Source: CAVPOO01 sp963707015
Lineage (GTDB): Bacteria; Pseudomonadota; Gammaproteobacteria; Thiohalobacterales; Thiohalobacteraceae
Direction: 5' to 3'
Assembly: GCA_963707015.1 (NCBI GenBank)
Contig: CAVPOO010000007.1
Location: 310,001 to 374,000 of the forward strand
Length of the DNA: 64,000 nucleotides
Under the pieces are notes generated by a model. It saw only the letters and a list, made by a program, of their open reading frames with translations. It made no database searches and was not told the DNA's origin. Position 1 is the stretch's first letter. The number at the start of each line of letters is the position of its first letter. Positions 55,728-64,000 of the stretch are shown one piece after another. A program made the translations under genes and the position numbers.

Positions 55728-58265
55728 TCACTCTTCCCGTAGGGCCACGGCCGGCGAGGTGTGCGCCATCTTCCAACCCGGGTAGACACCGGCCAGTGCG
55801 GCGGCAAACAAGGCCAGCAGCAGTGCCTCGATCAGCACCTGCGGCTCGACAAGGGTCTGCATGCTCCAGCCGAAGGAACGGCGGTTGATCACATGAATCA
55901 GCACCTCGGCCAGCACCAGACCGGAGGGGATGGCGAGCAGTCCCGCGAGCAGGCCCATGAAGGTGGTCTGCAGGGTGACCAGCCCGCCCACCTGCAGGGG
56001 CGTCAGCCCGATGGCCCGCAGGGTCGCGAGTTCCTTCGCGCGTTCGAGCTGCAGGGCCATGAAGGCGCTGAGGATTCCCACGAAAGCGACCAGTACGGCC
56101 AGCAGACGCAACACCTGCGTAATCGTGAACGTGCGGTCGAAGATGGCGAGGGACATCTCGCGGATCTCCTGAGTGTCGCGTACCAGCACCTCCTGCCCCT
56201 TGCCTTGCGCGGCCACGAGGCGCCGCACGGCCGTTGTCACCTGATCCGGGTCCACCCCCGATTCGAGGTAGAGCCCCAGGGCGGAAACGCCCCGGTCCTC
56301 GAAGTAGCGGTCATACAGGGCACGCGGCATGAGGACCTGACCGTGCTCGGTGCCGTAGTCGTAGTAGATGCCCGCGATGGGGAAGCGCTGCGGGCCGGAA
56401 TCGGTGCGCAGGGTGACGCTGTCGCCCACCGCGAGCCTGCGGTGCCAGGCCAGGGGTTCGGAAATCAACACGGCTTCGCCTGCCCGAAAGGCGTTCCAGA
56501 CCGCGGCCGGGTCGCCCGCCTTGAGCGGGTAGCGCGGCGTCAGTTCCGAAGGCAGACCCAGCGCGAACACCTCGGTCGAGACCGCAGCACTCTGCACCAT
56601 CACGCGGCGACCCGTGGAGTAATGTGCGACACCCGCGATCTTCCCGACAGATTCAATGAGCGATGGGTCGAGCATGCCCCGCACCTCGGCCGAGCGCACG
56701 CCCGGCACGGCCACGTAGATGTCGGCACGCAGCGTGCTTTCCAGCCAGACATTCACGGTCGCGCGAAAGCTTTCCACCATCACGCCCACCCCGACCACGG
56801 TCGCGACCGCCAGCATCAGGGCCGCGATGGCGATGCCGGTACGGCTGAGACCCGCGGCAACCCCGCGCACCGCCAGCCGCGCCTGCACCCCGAACAGCCG
56901 ACCGAGCAGCGGACTGACCAGGCCACTGAGGAGCGCGACCACCGCCGGGCTGACCAGTGCCAGGCCGACGATGAGCAGAAAAAGCGCCACGAAACCCGCG
57001 CCGATGGCCCGGCTCGGATAAGCCAGGACGAGCATCGCCAGAGCGCACATGCTCAGCCCGGCGAGCGCCAGCTGCGGTGCGAGGCGACGCGCCCGGGACT
57101 CGAGCTGCGAGCGGTGCAGCGCCGCATGCGGCGAGGTGGTCGCGGCCTCGAGTGCCGGGAGCAGTGCCGACAGCAGCGTGGCCCCCAGACCCAGCAGCAC
57201 CCCCTTGAGCAGCGGCAGCGGGGTCACGAGGTAGTCACTCACGGTGAGCACGAAATAGTGGTCGTTAATGGTCCGGGTGACGAGCCCGACGAGTCCCTGC
57301 CCGAGCGCCAGCCCACCGAGCAGGCCAAGCGCGGTACCGACAAGCCCGACCCACGCTGCCTCACCGAGCACCACCCGGAACACGCCGCCGCGGGTCACAC
57401 CCAGCAGCCGCAGCGTGCCCAGCAGGCTGCGCCGCTGCAGCACGGCGAAGGTCATGGTGTTATGGATGAGAAACATGCCCACGACCAGGGCCAGCAGGCT
57501 CATGGCTGTCAGGTTCGTCCGGAAGGCGCGTGTCATCTGCTGCATGGTCGCCGCACGCGTCCCCGCCCGCACCAGTTCCGCCGCCGGCGGCAGCCAGGCG
57601 CGCAGCCGCGTCTCTGCCAGCGCCCCGCCAGCCCCCCCCGGCAGTTTCAGTTCAATGCGGTTCAGCCGGCCGACCTGGCCCGCGAGTTCCTGTGCCGTGG
57701 CGATATCGACCAGCAACAGACCATCGATGGCCGCCGCACCGGTCTGGGACTCGATCAGGTCCACCAGTTCCAGCGGGTGGTGGTAACCATCCACGCTTAA
57801 GGTGAACCTGTCACCGGCACGCAAACCGATACGATTCGCCGTGGCTGCCGCAAGCAGTGCCGCCTGTGGATTCGTGAGCAGCTGACTGACGCCAGCACGG
57901 CCCGCGCCGTCCAGATGATCGCGGAAGCGGGCCTCGCTGAAGGGGTCCACGCCCAGCAGATGTACCGTCTCGCCGGCCACCGTGCCGTACGCCTCAACCA
58001 CTGGCGCGCTGGGATAATCCCCGAGTTTCTGACGCAGCCCGGTGTAGAGCCGCTCATCCAGACCGGCGGGTCCACCGAAAATCTGGTGCGTGGCGCGGCC
58101 GCTCAGGTCGGCAACGGAAAGTTCGAATCCGCGGCGCGCGCTTTCGTTGGCAAGGTCAACCGCCACGACCACCGCCACACCCAGGGCGACACCGAGCACG
58201 GCCAGGGCCATTTGCCAGGGATGGCGCTGCAGGTAGCGCCAGCTGGCACGCCGCGGGAGACTCAC
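55728..58265 (-). CDS. FtsX-family ABC transporter permease
   Basis: An 845-residue protein with one N-terminal membrane helix, a large periplasmic domain, two clusters of helices (about 250-470 and 700-845) and a second periplasmic domain, the duplicated MacB/FtsX permease layout. The N-terminal helix reads MALAVLGVALGVAVVVAVDL. Such permeases work with LolD-like ATPases in lipid or lipoprotein handling. It starts with GTG overlapping the ATPase stop (GTGA) and ends one base before the AttH-like start. Confidence 0.85.
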   Translation of the reverse strand: MSLPRRASWRYLQRHPWQMALAVLGVALGVAVVVAVDLANESARRGFELSVADLSGRATHQIFGGPAGLDERLYTGLRQKLGDYPSAPVVEAYGTVAGETVHLLGVDPFSEARFRDHLDGAGRAGVSQLLTNPQAALLAAATANRIGLRAGDRFTLSVDGYHHPLELVDLIESQTGAAAIDGLLLVDIATAQELAGQVGRLNRIELKLPGGAGGALAETRLRAWLPPAAELVRAGTRAATMQQMTRAFRTNLTAMSLLALVVGMFLIHNTMTFAVLQRRSLLGTLRLLGVTRGGVFRVVLGEAAWVGLVGTALGLLGGLALGQGLVGLVTRTINDHYFVLTVSDYLVTPLPLLKGVLLGLGATLLSALLPALEAATTSPHAALHRSQLESRARRLAPQLALAGLSMCALAMLVLAYPSRAIGAGFVALFLLIVGLALVSPAVVALLSGLVSPLLGRLFGVQARLAVRGVAAGLSRTGIAIAALMLAVATVVGVGVMVESFRATVNVWLESTLRADIYVAVPGVRSAEVRGMLDPSLIESVGKIAGVAHYSTGRRVMVQSAAVSTEVFALGLPSELTPRYPLKAGDPAAVWNAFRAGEAVLISEPLAWHRRLAVGDSVTLRTDSGPQRFPIAGIYYDYGTEHGQVLMPRALYDRYFEDRGVSALGLYLESGVDPDQVTTAVRRLVAAQGKGQEVLVRDTQEIREMSLAIFDRTFTITQVLRLLAVLVAFVGILSAFMALQLERAKELATLRAIGLTPLQVGGLVTLQTTFMGLLAGLLAIPSGLVLAEVLIHVINRRSFGWSMQTLVEPQVLIEALLLALFAAALAGVYPGWKMAHTSPAVALREE

Positions 58266-58981
58266 CAGATCCCCTCGTCGCGGTCCTCGCTCAGTCGCCC
58301 ATCGGCTAGCGTGAGCACCCGGTCTGCAAGGGCCGCCACCGCGCGGGCGTGGGTGACCACCAGCAGGGTCTTGCCCGACTCACGCACCAGGCGGTTCAAC
58401 AGATCGAGGACCTGCCGGCCCGTCGCGGCGTCGAGGTTACCCGTCGGTTCGTCCGCCAGCACCAGCGTGGGGTCATGCACCAGGGCGCGCGCCAGGGCCA
58501 CCCGCTGCTGTTCACCGCCGGAGAGCCGGTCGGGATAGCTGTCCCCGCGATCGGCCAGACCCACGGCGGCGAGCCAGTCATTGACGCGTTGTTCCGCCTC
58601 GTTGGTGCATCCGTTGAGCTCGAGCGGCAGGCGCAGATTCTCCGCCACGCTGAGGGTCGGGATGAGATTGAAGAACTGGAATACGAATCCGATGTGACGC
58701 CGGCGAAACAGCGTCCGGTCACGCTCGCTCAATGCCGCCAGGTTCTGCCCCCCCACAATCAGCTCGCCACTGCTCGGGCGATCGATACCGCTGATCAGGT
58801 TCAGCAGGGTCGACTTGCCCGAGCCGCTGCGCCCCAGCAGGGCCACACATTCACCTGGCTGGATCTGGAGATCCAGGCCGTCCAGGACCGTCCGGCTCCG
58901 GTCGCCTTCCTGAAAGACACGCCGCAAGCGGCGCGCCTCGACCAGGACGCCGTCCGGACTGATGCGCGAGTTCCTTGTCAT
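58262..58981 (-). CDS. LolD/MacB-type ABC transporter ATP-binding protein
   Basis: A 239-residue ATPase with Walker A GRSGSGKST (50-58), a Q-loop in FVFQFFNLIPTLS, the signature LSGGEQQRVALARA and Walker B LVLADEPTGNLD. The ATG at 58981 is chosen over longer starts because conserved sequence begins soon after it. It pairs with the downstream FtsX-type permease, whose start overlaps its stop. Confidence 0.9.
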   Translation of the reverse strand: MTRNSRISPDGVLVEARRLRRVFQEGDRSRTVLDGLDLQIQPGECVALLGRSGSGKSTLLNLISGIDRPSSGELIVGGQNLAALSERDRTLFRRRHIGFVFQFFNLIPTLSVAENLRLPLELNGCTNEAEQRVNDWLAAVGLADRGDSYPDRLSGGEQQRVALARALVHDPTLVLADEPTGNLDAATGRQVLDLLNRLVRESGKTLLVVTHARAVAALADRVLTLADGRLSEDRDEGIW

Positions 58982-59506
58982 CCATCGCAGTATAGGGCAG
59001 GTCGTCCGGATTCTGATCACATCGGGCCACGGGCTTACGCACACCGGGCGGGCGGGGGCCTTCCCGGCCCCGTGAATCAGACCGGAAACCGGAAATGTCG
59101 GGCAGCGGAACGCGGGCGTTGGCACGCGCAAAGCACTGCGCGGCTCCTCACATAGGGTATCATCGCGCCACCGGCTCCCAGGTGCGCACATGAGGGTGCG
59201 CATGGCGGGCCACCTGGTTGTGCGTCCCGCCGTGCCGCAGCCCCTGATGCAACCCGCTGGCGACGAGGACTGCAGCGGCGCGGCAGGCAATCATCCCCGA
59301 GGGATTTGCCAGCCGGCCGCTCCCCGGAGTTCTGTGGGCTCGATTTATTTTCAGATTTCCCTGGCACGCCGATATTCAGAGGCAGGAGGCGCATTGTGTT
59401 CCGGTTTTTTACACTCTTTCGGGAAGGGCGACGGGTATTCATGCGATCAGGTGGCTTCTTGACGGCTCGGCCGCGTTTGCCTGGCATGGGCTGCTGATCG
59501 CAGGCA
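58982..59506. other. Divergent intergenic region, no gene seen
   Basis: 525 bases between the ABC ATPase (minus) and the acyltransferase fusion (plus). Open frames exist but lack ribosome sites and family sequence. It should contain two promoters; none stands out by eye. A TGGCAC box near 59360 has no matching -12 element. Confidence 0.4.
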
Positions 59507-61279
59507 ATGGCAGGCCATATGGGTAATCTTGTCTTTGTCGATGAACTGAACGCCCGCGATCTGGGCGACATGGTCCGGCTTGAACGGATCTGCCACCCGC
59601 GGGGCGTCCGGGAAGGACGCGAGCACCTCTCCTCACTCTTGAAGTACGTGGACCGGACCGGCTGGGGTCTCAACCTCGGTCTGTTTTCCGGAGGCAAGCT
59701 GATCGGCTATGTGCTTTCCCACGAAGACGACGCCTCGAGCCTCAATCCAGGATCTCGCGAGTATGTCGTGTATGTGGATGATCTTGCCGTTCATCCGCAA
59801 TACCGGCGCTACGTCCCGCGGCTTCTGGCGCGGTACCTGCGCAAGCTGAGAGGCCTTTACCCGAATCACGGACTGGAGGCGAACGGCTTCGAGTCGATTA
59901 TCAAAATCTGGATCCGCCACAGGGCATTCTTCCTTACAAACGGCTACCGCCTGTCAGAGACCCATGCAACCGGGGAGACGCGTATCGGCCGGCCCGTTCA
60001 CGTGATTCGCTGGGAACCTGTTCCGCGCGACGTGACGCCCGCCCGCGACGCCGGGGAAAGGCATTCACGCCTGTCATCGACCTATGCGCTTGACGGAAAC
60101 GAGTACAAGGTCGAGGTCTGGAAGGACGAAGATGAATGGCACCACCTCGCACGCCACTGGAATGCCCTGCTGCTGAAGACACCCGAAGCGACAGTCTTCC
60201 AGACCTACGAGTACCAGCGAGTCTGGTGGCGCCATTTTGGTCTGTCCCGTGAACTGTTTATCCTGGTCATCCAGCACAGGCAGGAGGTGATAGGGATTGC
60301 ACCCTTGCAGACCACCCCCACCCGGTACTATGGAAAATATTTTCGGGAACTCGGGTTCATTGGCACCAATTGGGAGGTCGACCGCCCCAAGTTCCTGTTT
60401 GCGGATCACGCCGCGATCTGCTCCGACCTCACGGCGCGCTTTCTGGGGGAACATGATCGCTACTGGGACCTCTGTCGGCTGTATGAGCAACGCGAAGACA
60501 GCTTTGTCGTGACGACGTTCCAGGAGCAGATGCGCCGCTACGGCTATCTGACCGGAACCACCAAGGATGCAACGGCGCCCTACCTGAGCACGGCTGCGAG
60601 CTGGGACACATTCCGCAGCTCCCTGTCCAGGCGCCTGCGGAAGAACCTTGCTGCGGCGAAGAGAAAGCTGGCCACCCATGGCAGGGTGAATTATGCGGAC
60701 TTTTCGACCTATCCGGAGGTCGTGGACAAGCTGCAGTGGTACAGGGATATCGAGCAAAGAAGCTGGAAGGCCGCGGCCGCGGTCGGACCCAGCAAGAGTG
60801 GGTCCTATTACCGGTTTTATACGGATCTTGCCGAAGCATTCGGCAAGACGGGGCAGTTTCACCTGCGTTTCATCACACTGGACGAGACCCCCGTAGCCGG
60901 AACGTTCGGCCTGCAGTTCAACGGCACGTTCTATTCCCTGCATATCGCCCATGACCGTGAATACGCAAAATACTCCCTTGGCACCCTGCTCGAGTCGATG
61001 GAGCTGGAGTCGTGTTTTTCTGGCGATTGCCGGGAATATGACTTCCTCGGGAGCTTCCTGAACAATAAACTTCGCTGGACATCGACCGTAAGGAACAGTC
61101 GGGAACTGCATGTGTATCAGAGGCAGTGGCGGCTGTTCTTACTGTATGTCCTGTACCTCAAGCTGAAACCCGTGGTGAAGGATGCCGTCAAGGCGGTTCT
61201 CAAGGACAAGGTCCAGATACTTGTCAGGTGGAAGGAGAAAGCGGTGCGGATTTCGAATCGCCGGCGGCGGCAACCCTAG
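59507..61279 (+). CDS. GNAT acetyltransferase fused to a FemAB/CelD-like acyltransferase
   Basis: The 590-residue protein has an N-terminal GNAT domain (about 1-165: YVDDLAVHPQYRRYVPRLL as the acetyl-CoA strand region) and a C-terminal FemAB-like/BioF2 domain (about 185-560) with FQTYEYQRVWWRHFG, FRSSLSRRLRKNLAAAKRKL, and FITLDETPVAGTFGLQFNGTF. The second domain is common in exopolysaccharide and lipid-modifying loci. Which substrate is acylated is unknown. It is followed by an MsbA-like exporter on the same strand. The stop codon lies within the CTAG of repeat copy 7. Confidence 0.75.
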   Translation: MAGHMGNLVFVDELNARDLGDMVRLERICHPRGVREGREHLSSLLKYVDRTGWGLNLGLFSGGKLIGYVLSHEDDASSLNPGSREYVVYVDDLAVHPQYRRYVPRLLARYLRKLRGLYPNHGLEANGFESIIKIWIRHRAFFLTNGYRLSETHATGETRIGRPVHVIRWEPVPRDVTPARDAGERHSRLSSTYALDGNEYKVEVWKDEDEWHHLARHWNALLLKTPEATVFQTYEYQRVWWRHFGLSRELFILVIQHRQEVIGIAPLQTTPTRYYGKYFRELGFIGTNWEVDRPKFLFADHAAICSDLTARFLGEHDRYWDLCRLYEQREDSFVVTTFQEQMRRYGYLTGTTKDATAPYLSTAASWDTFRSSLSRRLRKNLAAAKRKLATHGRVNYADFSTYPEVVDKLQWYRDIEQRSWKAAAAVGPSKSGSYYRFYTDLAEAFGKTGQFHLRFITLDETPVAGTFGLQFNGTFYSLHIAHDREYAKYSLGTLLESMELESCFSGDCREYDFLGSFLNNKLRWTSTVRNSRELHVYQRQWRLFLLYVLYLKLKPVVKDAVKAVLKDKVQILVRWKEKAVRISNRRRRQP

Positions 61280-61452
61280 CAGGCTGTTGGAACGGATGCT
61301 GACAAATCAGGCTGAGTGCAAGCATTTTTTGTTTACAGGCACGGAATCCGCGCAAGGACACGGAAAAAGATTCTAATGGGTATTGATTCTTTCGGTGTTT
61401 TTTCGTGGATTCCGCGGCCATACTGTCCGTCATTATCAGATTGCAGAAGCGC
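61276..61452. repeat. Palindromic intergenic repeat, copy 7
   Basis: Begins CTAGCAGGCTGTTGGAACGG, whose TAG is the stop codon of the acyltransferase fusion. Inner arms are GCACGGAATCCGCGCAAGG and CGTGGATTCCGCGGCC, more diverged than other copies. The outer right end CCGTCATTATCAGATTGC is clear. It fills half of the 356-base gap before the exporter gene; the other half holds no gene. Confidence 0.75.
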
Positions 61453-61635
61453 CAGCTGCTGCCAGTACGGATTCTCCAGTGGCAAGCAGCACGGAGGTGG
61501 ACTGCAATGGCGGTCGACGGGACCCAGACTTACGTGACACACCCTGGCTCGCAAGCCGCGGGAAGACACCGCCCGCTCCCCTGTCCTCCGGGCGCGGCCC
61601 GGCTGCGCGCCCGCCGCCCGCCACGCTAGGTCGCA

Positions 61636-63450
61636 ATGTTTCGTCCTGAGCTAAGTGTAATCAAGAAACTGGGTTCCCTGCTGCGGCCCTATTCCGGGCG
61701 CATGGGTGCCCTGACAGTCATGGGGGTGTTCGAATCCCTGTCGGAGGGCCTCAGTGTCAGCCTGTTCATTCCGTTTCTGGCGAGTCTCGATGAGGAAACC
61801 TTCAGCCCCGAAGCCGACAACTGGCTTGGCACCCAACTCGCGCAGCTGTTTGCCGCGATCCCTGCCTCCAACCGTCTCGCCGTTATCTCGCTGTCGATCT
61901 TCGCTTTGATATTCATCCGAAGTCTCCTGAGCTATGGCGGCACCGTGATCGCGGCCGGCATCGACAGGCACCTGGAGCATTCGCTGCGGGATCAAATCAT
62001 GTCCAGGCTGCTCCATGTCGACATGAGTTACCTCGAACACACGCGTCCCGGCAGGCTGCTCAACACCCTGCAGGATGTAACCAGCACGACCATGATCACG
62101 ATCTGGACGCTGTTCAGCCTGATCGTCAATCTGTCCATGATTGGCGTCTTCACGGCCTTCCTGCTGTTGTTGTCCTGGAAGCTGACGCTGTTTGTCGGCG
62201 TCGCACTGGCGGCCATCTCCCTGACAGTAAAGCTCCTGACCCACCGCGTGGAAGCCCTGTCACAGTCCCAGCTCGATGCCGACCAGGATCTGAAACAATC
62301 CACCCTCGAAATCCTTCAGGGAATGCGCACCATCCGGGCCTTTACCCGTGAAGATCGCGAGCGGGAACGATTTGCCCGCATCTCGCGGCGGCTCAGCCGA
62401 ATCGAAGCCGATCTGCACAAGATATCCGGTTTGATCGGCCCGGTCGCACAACTGCTGGCCGGTACGCTGCTGATACTGGTGCTGTTCACCGCCCTGCAGG
62501 ATCCCGGCAACCTTTCCATGGTTCTGGTTTTCATATTCATCCTCTACCGACTCCACCCGCAGGTGATGGAACTCGATGAGGGCCGCAACACCCTGGTCGC
62601 AGCGGCCCCCGAGGTTGAGGAACTGATGCGGATTCTGCGTGAGACCGCCAGACCCGCCGTGCAATCCGGCCCTGTCGTACTCGACCGACTGCGAACGGGC
62701 ATCCGCTTCGACGGCGTGTCGTTTCGTTACGGTCCCGAGGACCGCTGGGCAATCGAGGACGTGTGTCTGGAAATCCCGCGCGGCAAGCGCATCGCCCTGG
62801 CGGGGCCGTCCGGAGCGGGAAAATCCACCCTCATCAGTCTGCTGCTGCGCTTCTATGATCCACAGCGGGGCACAATCACGGTGAACGGCACGCCCCTGAG
62901 GGACCTGGACCTGGAGAGCTGGCGGCGGCGCCTGGCGGTCGTCAGCCAGGATACGCACATCTTCAATGCCAGTATCCAGGACAACATCGCCTATGGTCGC
63001 GGCAATGCCGACCTGGACGAGGTCATCGCCGCCGCCCGCCAGGCGGACGCACACGGGTTTATTTCGGCATTGCCAAATGGCTACGACACCCTCGTCGGGG
63101 ATCAGGGTATCCGTCTTTCGGGCGGACAACGCCAGCGGATCGCACTGGCACGCGCCATTGTCAGGAAGGCGGACGTTCTTGTCCTGGACGAGGCAACCAA
63201 TGCCCTTGACAGTATCTCGGAACGGGCCGTGCTGGATTCGATACAGGCGCTGGGCGACGAATGCACGGTCATATCGATTGCCCACAGGCTGGCAACGATC
63301 ATGCAAGCGGACGAGATCATCGTGCTCGAAGCCGGACGCGTCAAGGAACAGGGCCATGCCGCTGAACTGCTGGCGAACCAGTCGCTCTTCGCACGTCTTT
63401 ATCAACTGCAGGAGGCTGCCGGGGACGACGAGGAAACGGCTGCTGACTGA
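61636..63450 (+). CDS. MsbA-like ABC exporter (fused membrane and ATPase domains)
   Basis: The 604-residue half-transporter has six membrane helices (about 20-310) and a nucleotide-binding domain with Walker A GPSGAGKST, signature LSGGQRQRIALARA, Walker B ADVLVLDEATNAL and the H-loop SIAHRL. The type IV exporter layout moves lipids, lipid-linked sugars or peptides out of the cytoplasm. Its position between two acyltransferase-type genes suggests an envelope lipid or glycolipid, but no substrate can be assigned. It is intact and functional-looking. Confidence 0.9.
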   Translation: MFRPELSVIKKLGSLLRPYSGRMGALTVMGVFESLSEGLSVSLFIPFLASLDEETFSPEADNWLGTQLAQLFAAIPASNRLAVISLSIFALIFIRSLLSYGGTVIAAGIDRHLEHSLRDQIMSRLLHVDMSYLEHTRPGRLLNTLQDVTSTTMITIWTLFSLIVNLSMIGVFTAFLLLLSWKLTLFVGVALAAISLTVKLLTHRVEALSQSQLDADQDLKQSTLEILQGMRTIRAFTREDRERERFARISRRLSRIEADLHKISGLIGPVAQLLAGTLLILVLFTALQDPGNLSMVLVFIFILYRLHPQVMELDEGRNTLVAAAPEVEELMRILRETARPAVQSGPVVLDRLRTGIRFDGVSFRYGPEDRWAIEDVCLEIPRGKRIALAGPSGAGKSTLISLLLRFYDPQRGTITVNGTPLRDLDLESWRRRLAVVSQDTHIFNASIQDNIAYGRGNADLDEVIAAARQADAHGFISALPNGYDTLVGDQGIRLSGGQRQRIALARAIVRKADVLVLDEATNALDSISERAVLDSIQALGDECTVISIAHRLATIMQADEIIVLEAGRVKEQGHAAELLANQSLFARLYQLQEAAGDDEETAAD

Positions 63451-63468
63451 TCAGACCCGTCCCCAGCA

Positions 63469-64000
63469 TCAGGCCCGGCAGAAATCCGCCAGGGGATCGC
63501 CGGCCCCGTGCAGGTCGAACAGTTCCACTGGCAGCGCCCGCTGGCGCAGTGCCGGTGCAACGTCATCCTCGAATCCATGCAGGGCATAGAGCCTCATCGC
63601 GCCGAGGCCGTCGGTATAGTATTGATCAACGGCCTCCAGCGCATCCTCGGCGGAGACCTTTTGCGCAGCGAAGAGAACCCGGCCGACGAATTCACCGCCT
63701 GCCACCGCGATCAGGGGGTTGTGACTCAGGAGACTCCTGACGGCTGCGGTATTCGCGACCGGTTTCAGCAGGATCTGCCCGTTCAGGCGATCACTCCCCG
63801 ACAGCCGTGCTCCCCATTTTCGCTTGTAACGCAGCACACCATCGCTGAGGCTCGGGCGGTTGGTGAAGCAGTTGACCTCCTCGCAGCCCCGCTCGTAGGC
63901 AAGCCGGACGATGAAATAGTAAAGACCGGCGAAGGCCCCATCGAGCGTCCGGGGATCGACGTCGACAGGCATACCGGTCCAGGGAAACCCGAGACTGCCG
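63469..64000 (-). CDS. FemAB/CelD-like acyltransferase, C-terminal part (partial)
   Basis: The frame is open to the window edge; the visible 176 residues contain VRLAYERGCEEVNCFTNRPSLSD and LRYKRKWGARLSG, the pattern of the C-terminal domain of GNAT/FemAB-like proteins where a helix is followed by a strand and the final K-W turn. The N-terminal part and start lie beyond 64000. An internal ATG at 63972 is not the likely start because upstream codons continue the same frame without a stop. It converges with the ABC exporter gene 18 bases away. Confidence 0.5.
   Translation of the reverse strand, partial: GSLGFPWTGMPVDVDPRTLDGAFAGLYYFIVRLAYERGCEEVNCFTNRPSLSDGVLRYKRKWGARLSGSDRLNGQILLKPVANTAAVRSLLSHNPLIAVAGGEFVGRVLFAAQKVSAEDALEAVDQYYTDGLGAMRLYALHGFEDDVAPALRQRALPVELFDLHGAGDPLADFCRA

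Noticed and set aside
55761..57800. Long plus-strand open frame (679 codons) across the ABC permease gene
   Set aside because: Composition is dominated by His, Arg, Gln and Gly as expected for an antisense shadow; the minus strand encodes a recognisable FtsX permease.
59340..59385. TGGCAC box resembling a sigma-54 -24 element
   Set aside because: The -12 element (TTGC) is not at the required spacing; the match is too weak.

Overview
The window is GC-rich, densely coded gammaproteobacterial DNA. MlaC, RlpA, RdgC, a LolD/FtsX-type transporter with an AttH protein, and a complete Rpf/DSF signalling set point to a gammaproteobacterium. A DsrC-family protein and the remnant of a Na+-type (N-) ATPase operon suggest the sulfur-oxidising Chromatiales neighbourhood, but that placement is inference. 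No rRNA, tRNA or CRISPR array was seen.

Bases 1-3600 are a mobile-DNA scrapyard: a hicA toxin start, a ParE-like fragment cut by an IS1380-type element, two integron gene cassettes with recognisable attC sites on the minus strand (a MazF/RHH toxin-antitoxin pair and a SAM-like-domain orf) but no integrase, and an IS1182-type element joined to the 3' end of an N-ATPase atpD. Everything normally downstream of atpD is missing. Bases 3564-8792 are one minus-strand operon: class I aldolase, AMP/thymidine phosphorylase, PRPP synthetase-like protein, atpD.

Bases 9136-20455 hold housekeeping and envelope genes (sugar-phosphate phosphatase, MlaC, DUF481 porin-like protein, RlpA, PilZ), a compact kinase-PP2C-DsrC-like module, an HPP membrane protein, a K+ channel, and a small lipid set (CFA-synthase-like methyltransferase, KAS II, acyl carrier protein). 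The lipid set abuts a diffusible-signal-factor locus at 20539-27149: RpfC sensor, RpfF synthase, a receiver-Hpt protein with degenerate phosphotransfer sites, and RpfG.

Bases 29056-34683 carry signalling genes, several degenerate: a PAS/GAF/GGDEF protein lacking its GGDEF core, a CHASE2 sensor, and a receiver with Glu at the phosphorylation site. They lead into the most unusual locus, 34705-51144: five tightly coupled plus-strand genes for what looks like a giant Gram-negative version of the PgsB/PgsC (CapB/CapC) poly-gamma-glutamate system. It contains a double PgsC membrane protein fused to two apparently inactive amidohydrolase-like domains, a membrane-anchored beta-rich protein, a secreted enzyme with the same fold and intact metal ligands, an 1881-residue LysM protein with a helical-repeat region and a possible barrel end, and a PgsB-type ligase fused to HEAT-like repeats.

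Bases 51246-64000 contain rdgC, a GIY-YIG-like protein, a GlcG/HbpS-like protein, an ABC transporter with its AttH-type lipocalin partner, and a GNAT-FemAB fusion, an MsbA-like exporter and a second, partial acyltransferase-like gene. Short palindromic elements, at least seven in one family plus three MITE-like elements, are scattered between genes. Many begin at CTAG, and five supply the TAG stop codon of the gene they touch.
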